Positions 1 through 12,394 of a stretch of DNA of 64,000 nucleotides are shown one piece after another. Position 1 is the stretch's first letter; each line of letters begins with the position of its first letter. The translations under genes were made by a program, and so were the position numbers. Source of the stretch: Heterobilharzia americana. Its lineage: Eukaryota > Platyhelminthes > Trematoda > Strigeidida > Schistosomatidae. The notes under the pieces are model-generated. The model did not search any database. It was not told the origin of the DNA and saw nothing but the letters and a program-made list of their open reading frames with translations. The stretch covers positions 20,692,284-20,756,283 of the forward strand of contig OX104132.1 in NCBI GenBank assembly GCA_944470555.2, given 5' to 3'.

Positions 1-560
1 CTAACAGAGTCGTTTCATCATTTTAGCTACCACTGTCTAGACAAAATGTTGTAGCCAAATTTTAGTGGAGTGTATTGATTTCATAAGAGTCATTATCATG
101 AATCGATATCAACCAAAGTACTATCAATAAATAGAGGAGCAGTAGACTGTTATTAGTACACACTCATGACTTGTTTGTAGAGTTGAACTTAAGATGATAG
201 CAACTCTGAATGAACATACTATCAGCACACTTCTCTTCACAAACCTCTTAACCTGAATAACTATAGTGAATTGATATTAAATGGTTGAAAGAAATCTATA
301 ACAAGTCTTGCTTAACCTTACTTACTTTATGGTACTCATCAGCTACTCATATTTCCAACCTCAAAGGAACTGATGATGCTTGATTGATTAGAAACGACAT
401 CAATCAAGGTCTACTGTAATTTTGACACCTTTCGCACTGTGACCACATTAGAAAACAATGAATAGAATTCAGTCAGTGCTTAGATCTAAACAAGATGACA
501 TTGATCACTCTTCAGTAATCAATCAATATTCATAAGTAATTATTAACACTGATATACACA
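1..560. other. AT-rich intergenic DNA
   Basis: I see no gene. A worn SINE-C fragment (minus) is likely near 325-385, recognised by its catcagct and aaggaactgatg pieces. Confidence 0.5.
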
Positions 561-562
561 TT

Positions 563-566
<4 letters not shown>

Positions 567-642
<76 letters not shown>
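567..642. repeat. (AC)n dinucleotide array
   Basis: A run of AC repeats with a single ccac interruption near 611. Confidence 0.97.
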
Positions 643-646
<4 letters not shown>

Positions 647-850
647 GAACACAAAAAATACATCTCAAGGTCATTTACTCATTAGATAGTTCACATTTTA
701 CATCATGGAGTGATTGTTGATTGACCTGATCGAATACTTTCATTGATTCTCAGCTAGTCCATTGAACGATCGATTAGAATTGAAGTAAGTTAGGATAATG
801 ATGAAAGGAGTTTTATTATATATGCAATCGTATGATTATCTTGCTTGCTT

Positions 851-1165
851 GTGGCTAGTAGAAGAATCCAGGTCGCGCATTTCGTCCTATTTGGGACTCG
901 TCAGCAGTCCTGAGATTCGATCATCGTAGGAGGAGTCCCAGTGGGAGAAACATCACTCACTGGTAGGCAGGTAGATCCAGCTGACGAGTCCCAAATAGGA
1001 CGAGACACGCGTCCTGGATTCTTCGGCTAGTCACAACCAACCAAATTATCATAATTAACATTCAGGCATTTTCGAGGCTTCCCTATAGTAGCCCATATGC
1101 CAATAGAGGTCGAACAATTTGATCCAATAAAAACCACGGAGCATTACGAGTATATCGATAAATAG
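851..1165. repeat. SINE-A inverted pair with two hammerhead remnants
   Basis: A minus-strand hammerhead half (864-905) faces a plus-strand half (975-1022). The left copy has a mutated cleavage triplet (GAC), and the right has GAGA in place of GAAA. After the right ribozyme comes the family-A 'cattcaggc...cccatatgcc' module (1060-1165), as in a tandem unit. Confidence 0.8.
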
Positions 1166-1560
1166 TAATGGTTTGATTATTGTCTTTCGAATAATGAACA
1201 AATCATTTCCAATTCTGTACACTGATTCACTTAGTGAACCATGATCAAATTAGGTGAAAAACACTCCCTGTACATTGATCTACCCCTGTAGGTAATGATT
1301 TTCCAGACAAACTTTACAAAGTAATGATTAGTTATCCTGCAGCAATCCAAAGATTGATTAGCGACTTAAAGGGCTAGACACTTGATTCGTCAACTGGTAG
1401 GTCATGAGTTAGAATCCTGGGTCATCATCTACCATAGTAACTCATAAGCCTCATACAGTAGATATGTTTCTGATCCTTTATTGTTCGGAGAGGTTGGTGA
1501 GTATATTCCAATTGATTTCTTCTCTTCACTTTTAAAAGTTTAAATGAATACTACAAACCA

Positions 1561-1757
1561 GACTACTACTACTACTCACACTACTACTACTACTACTACT
1601 ACTCACACTACTACTACTCACACTACTACTACTACTCACACTACTACTACTACTCACACTACTACTACTACTCACACTACTACTACTACTCACACTACTA
1701 CTACTACTACTACTACTACTCACACTACTACTACTACTACTACTATTACTACTACTG
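1561..1757. repeat. (ACT)n array with CAC interruptions
   Basis: ACT triplets are broken at fairly regular steps by cactcac. This creates apparent Thr-rich and Ser-rich ORFs on the two strands that are not genes. Confidence 0.95.
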
Positions 1758-1834
1758 CTACCAGACAGCGCACTGCTTTATCTAAGTGCATATTTTGTTA
1801 ACTTGAACAAATCAAGTTCCCACTCATCACTAGC

Positions 1835-1985
1835 TAACATCAGTTGGAGAATCATTGAAAACCTGGGAGCAGTGAATATCTGTTTCATTCCATTAATATA
1901 GAACTCCTCAGCAGTACTCCGACCGCCAGGGATCGAACTCAGCACCTGTGGGGTTTACTGGCAACAGTGTTACCATCAACCAAAT
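1835..1985 (-). repeat. SINE-B copy
   Basis: On the plus strand this reads as the reverse of SINE-B: cagttggagaatcattg, then the reversed ribozyme region (ctcctcagcagt), then the reversed B-box-like agggatcgaact. The hammerhead is degenerate. Confidence 0.75.
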
Positions 1986-2104
1986 CAAATCACATCCTTT
2001 TTAGTTATAGTCATCGAAATCATCGTAAACGGGGGCTATTCAGTATGTTCTGTGTGGTCATGATTAGTGTGAAGATTAATCTAATTCTATATTATTTATC
2101 TTGG

Positions 2105-2500
2105 TGATTACCAGAGGAATTCAGGACGTGTATTTTGTCCTATTTGGGACTCGTCATCTGGATGCGAAAACATCACAAATATCGTAATAACTACTCATAT
2201 CCGTTTCACAAGAGGTGGCTATCGTGCCCTAGTGGCCTAATGGATAACCCCTCGGTGCTTGAAGCGATGGGTACTGGGTTCAAGTTTCAATGGGAACAAA
2301 ATCATTCATCCAGCTGACAAGTTCCAAATAGGATGAAATATGCATTGTGGATTCCTCTACTAGTCACCGAGATCAATATAACATCATGAATACCCGACAG
2401 TATTGAGGTATCTGCATAGCAGCCCATCTAACAACAAGAGAAGTGGAGCAATTTGGCCCTGTATAACAACGAGAGATTACAAACATCATAAAAACCTCAA
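2105..2500. repeat. SINE-A inverted pair plus trailing module
   Basis: A minus hammerhead remnant lies at about 2110-2165 and a plus one at about 2306-2355, with tRNA-like sequence between (tggcctaatgg and gggttcaag). The family-A module follows at 2380-2490. Both ribozyme cores carry substitutions. Confidence 0.8.
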
Positions 2501-4150
2501 TTATTTCCACATTTTCTCTTTCTGTTTCATCTTATATCACGGTGAACATGGTTCTTTCAGAGGATGTTTTCGTGTGATAAATCTAGGCATGCAATTAAAC
2601 AGTGTCAGAGATACATAGAGAGATATCGATGCAGATCCTGAGATAGCAGGATATCACTTTGGAAAACAACTAAAAGATGTGGCAGTCAAAAATAGAGTGA
2701 CATAAAACTTAAGAGCACACTTGATCAATCTATCATCGAGGATATTTAAGCGTAGACTTCATTATATCTACAAGAACTTAGCCCTTAAAACTTAGATCAA
2801 CAGCCAGAGACTGTATGGAAACCTACTATTCATGAAAGTATCAAAACGACTTGGAGTTTTTCTCGAGGTACATCCTTATTTCCACTGAATACTGGCATCT
2901 TCTTCTACTACAAGAACGGAGGCTGTCAGTTAATTAAAACACGATGAAGCGTTTGATATTCAGCTCTTTTCAGTTACAGGCTACTGGAAGTAATCGGCTC
3001 CCACCATCCAACGTGAGAAATACAGGGCACAACAGTATTTCATCACTTCACCTACTGGTCACACTTCAAAATCTTGATCAGTAGATAACCCTCAGTGCTG
3101 AGCACCAATAAGGAGTAGATAGTTGTATCGGCTACTTAGTGATGGTAAGGTTCATGGCTTCAACACTAATTGACACGGGTTCGGATCAGTGAGGTAACAC
3201 CAGCTCAATCATTATTTCAATTAGATCTTGGCGATGATTGGGAACAAGAAAGAAGTGTAAGTTGAGCACGCCATCTAGCTAATCGATTCCCACTATCTAA
3301 GATCAAAGATTTATGGAATAGAATAGTTTATGAACTCAATCACAGTATTTGTATATCTGTCTAAAAACCATACGGCTGAAATTAATGTGTCGTATTAAGA
3401 AATAAAAACCGGGCAACGCGGCGAATATTTGTCTAAAAAACTGATAGAAGTCACTGTGGATTATTCTGATGTAGTAACATTATTCACACTTGAAAACAGA
3501 TGAAACCCTCAGTAAATCTAGTTTACTGGCAAACCAATGGTCCTGTGCTAGGTACCTCCCCTTTTTATGAGGGAATACACCAGTCGCTCACTTTTCTCGG
3601 AATATAGACGCAAAATCTAGGAGAAGATAAAACCCCAGTGTTCTGATAACAGTTGGTTGTCGTCATCACAGCGGATTACAGTAATCAACTGATATGTCAC
3701 TTCCAAGAGTAATGTTGTACATAACTTGACCTCATTGAGTCACAACGGAACCTTCGATCCTACTTAAGTGTGAATAATCATGAAATGGATAGGCCCACTT
3801 ACTGCGAAAGTGATTTCACTCGTTTTTGGTAACTGTAGTCCTTAGGTTGCATCCCATAAGCACCTCACCCGGTGATTTTTTATTTTACGTTGATTTGTTC
3901 GATAGACAGACAAATCTGTTACACAAATATGTCTAGCGATGATCCTTTTCTCTGTGCTTTAAATCATACCCTCATTGAAAATGTTAACAAAACGTTCGGC
4001 ATAACCATTTTATTTTGTATGATATGATGGTGAATATAGCCGATCTATAGCCTTACAACGGTAGAAGTGCTGAAACTGATGGGATTCGAACTGTGATCCA
4101 TTATCTTTAACCAATGGAGGTGAAATGTATAAAATGAAATATGTAACCTT
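2500..4150. other. Intergenic DNA, nothing recognised
   Basis: No coding frame, RNA gene or named repeat that I can support. It is probably old repeat material. Confidence 0.4.
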
Positions 4151-4490
4151 TATGAAATTATGTATAGTAATGATGGGCAGTGGCTAGCAGTGGGATCGAG
4201 GATGCGCATTTCGTCCTATTTGAGACTCACTAGTCAGCTGGATGTACCTGCCTCCCAGTGAGTCATCTTGTTCCCACCGGGATTCGGACTCGGGAGCGAT
4301 CGTTTCAAACTCTAGAGCGTTGTCCACTAAACCACCGAGCCACGATAGCCACTTCTTGTGTGACGGGTATAGCTTTAATGTTATTACTTGTATTGCACCG
4401 TCGTTGATTGGACCGAAATGATCAGTCTCTATTGGCATATAGGCTCCTGTGCGGATGCCTCGATATTGCCTGTGTTTCAATGATGTATAG
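4150..4490 (-). repeat. SINE-A full unit
   Basis: Read on the minus strand: the module (gaggcatccgcacaggagcc), then the tRNA-like head (ctcggtggtttagtgg; gagtccgaatcccgg), then the hammerhead region at 4195-4245. The ribozyme has a short insertion after CTGA and is probably dead. Confidence 0.85.
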
Positions 4491-4559
4491 TAATGAAATT
4501 ACTTGTGGCCCCACTAGTATGATCTCCGATCAGTTTGAATGGATATCTACTAATTAATG

Positions 4560-4800
4560 ATGGCTATCGGTTAGCAATGGGATTTAAGATGCAGATATCG
4601 CCCTATTTGGGACTCGTTGACTGAATGTACCTGTCTCCCAATAAGAGTCACACCATGAACCGTTAGCTTCAAACGCCACTAGGACACTGAGCCATGATAG
4701 CCAATTCTTGTGGAACGAGTTTACAAAGTGAAACACAGGGAATATCAAGGTATCCTAGAGAGTGGTCAATTCAGTCCAATCAACGAAAGGATAGTACATG
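4560..4800 (-). repeat. SINE-A partial copy
   Basis: A second minus-strand copy with a degraded hammerhead (4575-4630) and a shortened tRNA-like part. Confidence 0.7.
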
Positions 4801-5780
4801 CAGCAATATAGGTATCCACTAAGACCAAGCATGGCATAGATTGGATAAGGCCACAGAAATCAACGTGAATGCAAGACCATGAAGTCACTGGTTGGGGTCA
4901 TGATATAGGAAGTAGGCGAGTAGGATGTTCTGTCACTGTTCAACAAATCGACGACATGCTGACCAATCATTGATTAGAATGAAAAACTTCAGGTGATAGG
5001 TTTCTTTATTGAATTATATCGATTACAAGGATTGTTCACTTTATATGAGTGGTTTGTACAGTGATTTGAGAACACCGTTACTGACTGCAATAGAAGTGCA
5101 TTCCGGGCGATGAGTCGATGATTCTTTTTGATTTTCGTGGAAATGGCTTGGCATATCAGGATGAGAATGGATCTACAACCTATACATAGCAGTACAGACA
5201 AGCACGCCAGGCATCTCAGTGTCGCATTTGTGTCTATAGTCATAGGTGATAGTGATCTTGAGGAATCTTTTTGGCATCAGTCGAGCCCCAGAGGCAATTC
5301 AGTGACGTCAACCCAACGAATCCACTGAACCAGTCAATCAATAGTAGTAACAAGTGATTCGTATAAAGGGAGGGATGTAATCAGTAAAGGCTTATGACGT
5401 GTTCCCCTCAGTAATTCCTTGTTCACAGATAACTGTTGAAAGCCCTGCTTCAATCTATGTTACTGACGGTACTGGTACTGTCAATGTGTGGCTCCTAATA
5501 TCTAAGGCGATCAGTGGCCTGTTATTCTTCGATATCGCTCAACTTAAGTGCACACCTTTCCCCATTTAAGAAATAAAAACTGGTACCATACCCGTGAGAA
5601 CACGATCCATCATCGGATTAATTCATGGAGAAGCAACAGAAGCCAAGCCCGGAACTAGCAGAGTGAATCAATCTGTCAGTAAGAAGGTTATTTGTTATGG
5701 TACATACAGCCAAATTAGTTCGGATCACTTGGATGTAGTTAGTTGACTTCCGTGGAACGGCATACCTTAAATAAGATGAT
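4800..5780. other. Intergenic DNA, nothing recognised
   Basis: Short open frames near 4989-5328 on both strands have no domain signature and lack splice context. Confidence 0.4.
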
Positions 5781-5799
5781 CATTTGCAAATTGCATGTG

Positions 5800-6300
5800 T
5801 GAGTTTTAATCCGGCCAAGCTATCACTGGGACATATGCTACAACGAGCCAGATCCTCGATCCCCCATCTACTCAACAGAAAATATAGATACTAAGTGATG
5901 TTTGATGGTGGAATAATGATCTGGGTTGCATAAGAATTGGAACCATCCACCTGGGGGTTACTGGTCCGATGGTCTACTAACTCAGTAACGGGTCCTAGCT
6001 ACTGACAAGATGTTAACTCCACTACAATCTTTGGGGGTGTTTTACCCAGCTGCCACGTAATCCCACTGGCTGCTCAGTCAGGTCTTTACACCCTAATCCA
6101 AATTGAGGCGAACTAGGTGAGGGAGGCATGGCATTGCTTAATTAATGTGACTAACTATCTGAGATAACCTTGGTCTGTTAGCCTGGTGTTGATGTGAAGC
6201 TGTGACAGGCAGTCAGATGCTGCGTCCAGTAGCTCAGTCAGTAACCTAGAAGACGTCAGCGTTTCAAATCCTGCTGAGATCCAAGTTCTCATTTCATCTT
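5800..6300. repeat. SINE-D inverted pair
   Basis: A minus copy (about 5910-6000) and a plus copy (about 6215-6300, with cagtagctcagtcagtaac and gtttcaaatcctgc as A- and B-box-like elements, then tcatttcatcttcat). Confidence 0.6.
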
Positions 6301-7410
6301 CATTTATAACCAAGTATCATAACATCAGTCTATCGAAGCATTCCCATACATTTACACGATTAGAGTATGGGATTCGAACACAACAGTAATAGCATGATAG
6401 CAGTTTTATTCCGAAAGTTGTTCCAGGAATAATGTGCCAGATTTTCCAGCATATCATATAGTAGTATGTTATGCCTCATTGTGTTTGTTCTCCTCGTCGC
6501 AAACGTTCAAGACTTCAGTCTACATCTTCGATTACAGGTCTTTAAAGTAAATTCAATTTAATTATTGAACAAGACCAACATGTTTCGCTATGAAAGTTAT
6601 TGGAATTACAAAAGACTCAATAAACACACACACACACACACCACGTATAGCGTGAACTAATAACCAGAGTATTAGAATCAAAATATCCTATGCTTTGAAA
6701 TATCGTCACAATTGGAACGACTATCAATGGAGGCATCAGCTATTAATATTTATGTTGAACAAATGATGCATGATGACAAAATGCTAAAGTTAAGCCGTTC
6801 TCCGCATTCCTACATTTATGTATAAATCTGTAACATCGCATTCTTCACTCCACCCCTCCCCTCCCCATCCCACTTATCTTCACATTCAATGATATCATTC
6901 CATAAAATTTACGGGATACCTACCTTAATATCTCATGAACAAGTTAAAAAACAAAAATGGATTTATTAACTTGATGATTTATGAATTGGGGGAGGGTGGT
7001 GTAAGGGAAACGAAGTCAAGTAGACAGTGATGAACACTTGTAAATTATTAATCATAACAATGATACTTGAAGTTTGAAGGGAAGTGTATATTCATGATCA
7101 GATGATTTATGAATCACTGTGGTTCTCAATTAACTTAAGTATATTGGTGTGTAATTCAAGCTGTTCATGGGCCCACCACCACCACCACCATCATCTCGTC
7201 TCGTCTATACTTACTACTAACTATATGCATTACCGACGTTAATAAACAGTTGTATGGTGTACAGACAGTGTAAATGAAGAATATCTCAATTTTTAAGCCA
7301 TTTCACATAACAACAGTTTATAAATGCTTCCGTGTATATTCACTTGTGAATGCTCCATTTATTTATACGTAAATACACTGAATAGTTTTTAATCAATATC
7401 ATTATTTATC
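6300..7410. other. Intergenic DNA with short simple repeats
   Basis: A short (CA)n run at about 6625-6640 and a CCA run near 7172-7190. No gene seen. Confidence 0.5.
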
Positions 7411-7412
7411 CC

Positions 7413-8062
7413 TTGAGGAGTTCCTAGTGGAACATACCGCTTCAGTAAGTAGCATGCCTCCATTGCATTCTCTTCTCTGAAGTCTTTTGAACCTGGCGCC
7501 ACGACTGCCTACAAGCCTTCATTTCTTCCTCATATGATCTCCTCCGTGTCACCCTCACCTCGGATGCTCAACTTAGTGCTTCCCTTTGGGTTCTACTCGA
7601 GGGCCTGACGTGACACGTGATGTCCCCAGTTGGCTTTCTCAGTGTATGTCCAATCTAATCCATTCCATCGTCACTTCCTTCCTCTGCATATTTGTTGGGT
7701 GATAGATTCTTGGCTTGTTCGTTGTCAGGCCAGAGTGAGTTCCTTGTTGCTTATTCTTATTATTCTGGCCATCTGATCGCCATCTTCAATATCAAGCTGG
7801 CGTAGGCGGCAGCTGTTGATCACATATGTCTGTAGTTTGTTGCAAATGCTTTTCGTGACACGCCAAGCTTGTGAACCATCACATAGAAGCACTGATTTGA
7901 CTGACATTAATGTTGAAATTCCGGATGTAGTTCACGCTTTATGCTGAGTGCAGTAGATCTCCACACTGATTTCAGATTAATGAAAGCCTGTCATGCTGTG
8001 TTTTCGATCCTGGTTTTGACAACCTCGTCTGTGTCTGTGCCACCTGTAGTTGAAAGTATGCT
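7413..8062 (-). mobile_element. NLR-1 (RTE-like) non-LTR retrotransposon 3' fragment
   Basis: The element's 3' end is at the low coordinate. The translated tail matches the sibling copies (the GHTLRxP..., WRRS.EEEM... and LCSTRN-type ending of family NLR-1). It is truncated at 8062 and full of stops. Confidence 0.85.
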
Positions 8063-8094
8063 GTAATTTTAAATTACTAGTTCTATTTTCCTTG

Positions 8095-8300
8095 GTAGTG
8101 GTTAGTAGTGAGATCTCACGACCCACATTTCGTCCTACTTGGCACTCTTCAGTTGGATGTACCTACACCCCATTGAGCGATAGTGTTCCCATTAAGACTC
8201 CAGCCCAGAACTAATCACTTCAAACCCCAGCTATTATCATTCATTACTATTAAATTAGCCAATATCGAGGTCTCCGTACAGAAGGCTATATGTCAGCAGA
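8095..8300 (-). repeat. SINE-A copy
   Basis: The hammerhead region at 8100-8160 keeps a CUGANGA-type motif (CTGAAGA) and GAAA, but helices I and II are mismatched. Confidence 0.75.
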
Positions 8301-8755
8301 AGTTGATCACTTTGATCTAGAATAACAAAGGTTAATTAAAAACTACCCATAAATAACAAGTGATAGTTTGTTGGGATTTATTCACTTGAAAAATTATTCT
8401 TATCATTTGAAAACCTGATAGTACTAGAAGGCTATCTTATTCTAGTATAAGACTGCTTAACAGTTCGCCATTCCTAGGAATTAAGATCACGACAATCAGG
8501 TCCTGTGGCAAGCATGTTACTTTTGACCAAGTGAACTGGAAACCAATGGTCCATATTTTCATACTTATATCAATTCACACTTTATTTGTCTAGTCTCATA
8601 GATCATGCAACTTCTCATTAAGACTTTAAGAAATTCACCTGGAAAGGCGTCTCTAGTGAGTATTGGATAGCAGCTCAGTTAGTGGTTGGCATGATAGCGA
8701 TTGGTTTCAGGTTAATTTTTGTGATCAACAACTTAGGAGAACAAAATATAAGGAT
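8300..8755. other. Intergenic DNA, nothing recognised
   Basis: AT-rich with no supported feature. Confidence 0.4.
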
Positions 8756-9265
8756 CTCAGACAAGTAGTATGCACCTCATTGCTTTATTTACTTGACTAT
8801 CTGAGATAGGCATACTTTGGCAGACCACTATTGACACTGGGTGATGATTGAAGATGAAATAAAAATTTGAATCACCAGCTGGTTCTCTGCCCAATGCTCT
8901 ACCAACTAAACTAAAAGGTCCGACTGCTGACCAGATTTTAGTCACCCAGTATAAATACTAGTCTGCTCATCTACGACTATCTCAGATAGTCGAATTGATA
9001 ATCAATATGATGTTCTCCCTCTCATTCTAACTCAGTTACATTTCGATTGGGATGAGAAGTCCTGAATAATGGGCAGTCAGTGTGAATGTGATCAAGCGAT
9101 AGTAAAGCAGCACACGTAGATGGAGCAAAACCCCACCTTCTGATTGAAGTTAAATAAAAAATCTGGTCAGCAGTCAGACCTCGTAGCTGGCTCAGCTGGC
9201 ACAGCACCAGGCCGGTAACCCAGTGGTGACTGGTCCAAATATTCATCTCACCTTCAATCATCACC
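8755..9265. repeat. SINE-D inverted pair
   Basis: A minus copy at 8780-8945 (reversed tRNA-like head: ctctaccaacta and gaatcaccagctgg) and a plus copy at 9150-9260 (tagctggctcagctggcac, accggtaacccagtgg). Confidence 0.65.
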
Positions 9266-9489
9266 TAGTATGTGTTGTAGTATAGCTTGATTTTAGAGGT
9301 CATTATCGATCCCTCATTAAGTTTTGTACGACACATTGTTTCGAAAGAACTGTGTGTTTGTGTGTGTATGTGTGTGAACTGAAATCGATAATTGTGCTCA
9401 TGATTTCATTTTCGATGCATCAAATTAGACATTTCACTTTGATAAATAATGGCGATCTGTGGACACGCAATTCCTATTTAGTAATGTCT

Positions 9490-11820
9490 ATTAATCAGAC
9501 GGCAGATATACCAAGGACTCGAAAGTCCAACTTAGCAACGGCAAGAATGACGAGTGACTATGAAGGCAATGCCCGCAGTGTTTGAAACTGCCTGGCAAGG
9601 TTACCCAGATTGCAAAAGAGATGAGAAGGTATGGCGTAGACGTGCTTGGAATCTGAGAAAGTAGACGGAATGGAAGTGCACTCTCCAAACTCTCTCTCTC
9701 TCTCTCAACTGGATAGTCAATAATCTAATCTACTCCAATATTGTCACCCACAACACACCACATGACAACCACGAACACAGCACACTGAGTCTCCCAGTGG
9801 CTATCATCATATCCACAACAGCATCACAACAACAGTCTCACTCTCATCCACTGGAAACCAATCTCCTCCTCCACGATCACCATCAGGATTACGACAGTCA
9901 GATGGATTCAACTCAAAAGGAAAGAAAGTCACAATCAAACAATGCAACGCTGTGCACCTACAAATAATCAAGTATATGAAGAGGAGAAGGAGGAATTCTA
10001 TGGACCCCAGACTGTGACGGTGACGTTGAACTCGAAATTCTAATGGGTGGGTGTGGGGTGACATGAATGAGAAACTGGGAGTAGACAACACACCAAGACA
10101 ACTCATCATGGGTTGAGAATCACTCGTAGAAATGATGAATGAGAATGGAGAACTGTTTGCAGACTTCTGCACATTCAACGACTTGTTGATTGGAGGTGAG
10201 GGTTGTGTGTACAAACACAAGGATATTGACAAGGCAGCTACATGGAGTTGATTTCACTAGATACCAGGACAGACTACAGTGAAAATCAGATGGACTTTAT
10301 CTGAATGTGAAGAAAGTGGAGACTCAGTCAGCCTACTGGACAGAAGATCAGATGAAGAAGGGGGGCAGACGCAGGTTCACACCACTCACCATCTAGTGTA
10401 AGGAACCTTTCACATCAAGTTGGAAGCCTTCAGGGAGGTTTGTGAAGGATGGAACTGAAAAGGACATCTTCACGCAAGTCAGCCATCAGGAAACAATGGC
10501 AGATGTTAAGCAACATCCCTTGAAGAAACCTGAGTCGAAGAACACTGGAACTAGTTGAAGGAGATGTGGAAAGAAACCTGCATAACCATGTTAGGAAGGA
10601 AGAAGAAAGAAGACAAGACATGGAATGGATCTCGACGGATACATGGAAGGTGATAGAGTAGGGAGAGGAAGATGGAGATTGTGAAGTAGAAGATGAACCA
10701 GTACAGTGCAGGGATGAACAACGAAGAGAAGAACTGAACACAACCTACAAAACACTACACTGGACAAAGAAGTGAAGGTGAGTGCGCGCAAAGACAAAAG
10801 ACACTTACCTCTACATCACACATAAGTGAAGCAGAACAGGCTGTCGGCTGGTAGGACAGACAGATACCTGACAACATTGTGTCAAATAACCAGGCTGCTA
10901 TCTGGGAAGAGATCAACGCAGACGAAACCAATGAGAGATAGTGAAGGAAAGCTAACTACCACCAGGCAGGAGAAACGAAAGAAACGATGGGCTGACCACT
11001 TCAAAAAACCCTAGAATCGACCACCAACACCACCTGCACTTCGTCCAGCAATACCATCAGCAGCCCAGTCACAGAACTATCTATCAACTCAAGCCCTCCG
11101 ACAAGAGCAGAAGTCCTGAACGGTTTGAAGTTGCTGAAATCCGGGAAAGTAGCTGGACCAGAAGGAATTCCTCTAGAAGCACTGAAAACAGACTCAGAGA
11201 AAACAGCGGACAAGTTCATACCACTACTGCAAAACTTTTGCAAGGAAGCAAGGGAATGTACATGCAGATTGATTGGAAGAAGGGCTACCTTGTCAAGCTC
11301 CCGAAGAAGGGCGACCTAAGTCCTCGCAAGAACTGGCACGGAATCATGCTCCTGTCCACCCAAAAAAAGCAAAATATTAAGCCTTGTCATGCTTAAGGGA
11401 CTAAAGCATACTTGGGATTCAAAACTACGACCAGGACAGACTGGCTGGCTGGCTTCAGGAAGTACAAATCATGTGCAAATCACATTTCAACGAACCAACT
11501 CACCAAGAACCTATCACCCAACAAATATGCAGTGGAAGAAAGTGGAGATAGAATGGATTCGATTGGACATACACTGAGAAGACAGTTTGTGGGTTTTCCC
11601 CATCAGGCCAGACGAGGCCGTCGAGTGGAATCGGATGGGAAACGACGAGTTGGGCGTCTGAGGTGAGGGTGACATGGAGGAGATCATATGAGGAAGAAAT
11701 GAAAGGTTGTTGGCAGTGATGGAGCCGGGTTGAAAAGACTGTAGAGAAGAGAATGAAATGGTTATATGTTACTGAACCCCTATGTATTCACTAGAAACCC
11801 AAGGGACAAATAAAATAAAA
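9490..11820 (+). mobile_element. NLR-1 (RTE-like) retrotransposon, long but internally deleted copy
   Basis: This is the longest NLR-1 copy. Translated in shifting frames it shows an APE-type endonuclease: KEMRRYGVDVLGI with ESRRNGSAL near 9600-9680, then GDMNEKLGVDNTPRQLIMG and NENGELFADFC near 10060-10200. It then shows the start of reverse transcriptase (SGKVAGPEGIPLEAL at about 11137-11181 and the KLPKKGDLS-like segment near 11290). After KLRPGQTGW at about 11430 the sequence jumps to the far C-terminal NLSPNKYAVE and GHTLRR block, so the RT palm is missing. It ends in an aagggacaaataaaataaa tail. Many stops; a dead copy. Confidence 0.88.
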
Positions 11821-11824
11821 ATAC

Positions 11825-11970
11825 AATGGTAACCTTAGCAACTTCTGAATAGAACAATCAGGCTTAGATATTTCGCCTGTGAAGGTACTCTTCTATAAAA
11901 TAAAGGAATGTAATTGGCTGTCTCATCAGTTGCTAGGGTGGGGGGCTTTTAGAATCACCCGAAATAATCA
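11825..11970. mobile_element. Foldback/MITE-like element, copy 1
   Basis: It begins with a gtaaccttagcaac-type arm and ends with the inverse (gttgctagggtg ... agaatcaccc). The arms are imperfect. Confidence 0.65.
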
Positions 11971-12394
11971 ATTAGGTTTTTTCCCATCAGTTCAGCTAGG
12001 TAGTTGATTTTTTCTTGAAATGAAGAAACCTAACTGTTTATTTAAATATTGGCAAGCGTGGAGAGTCACATCAGCTACACAAGGATACTGAGCCTATCTT
12101 CTTCGCCTCCTATTCTACAATGTTAGAGGAAGATAAACGGCTGGTGTAAAACGCTTGCTAATATCACGTTTTGCATTCACTTTGAATGGATGACCTCATA
12201 GGTGTGGATAACGCATAGTCAAATACACCAGTATTCTCATATAGTGAGAGTCAGGCAGGGATTAAGAACAACGTGACAATGTCGGTCTAGTATATTTTGT
12301 CAATGTCAGCTCAAAAAACGTAGTATCAAGACCTATTAATTGGGTTGCCATCAATTGGCGAATCATTTTAAGGCTAGGGTAAATGGTCGGTTGA

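Noticed and set aside
1532..1801. Thr-rich (plus) and Ser-rich (minus) ORFs
   Set aside because: Both are the ACT triplet array; no coding signal outside it.
6230..6290. tRNA gene-like A and B boxes (also in many other places)
   Set aside because: The boxes belong to SINE heads. No complete cloverleaf with acceptor stem could be formed by eye.
9807..10232. 141-codon minus ORF
   Set aside because: Antisense to the endonuclease region of the NLR-1 copy. It has no domain, while the plus strand has clear homology.
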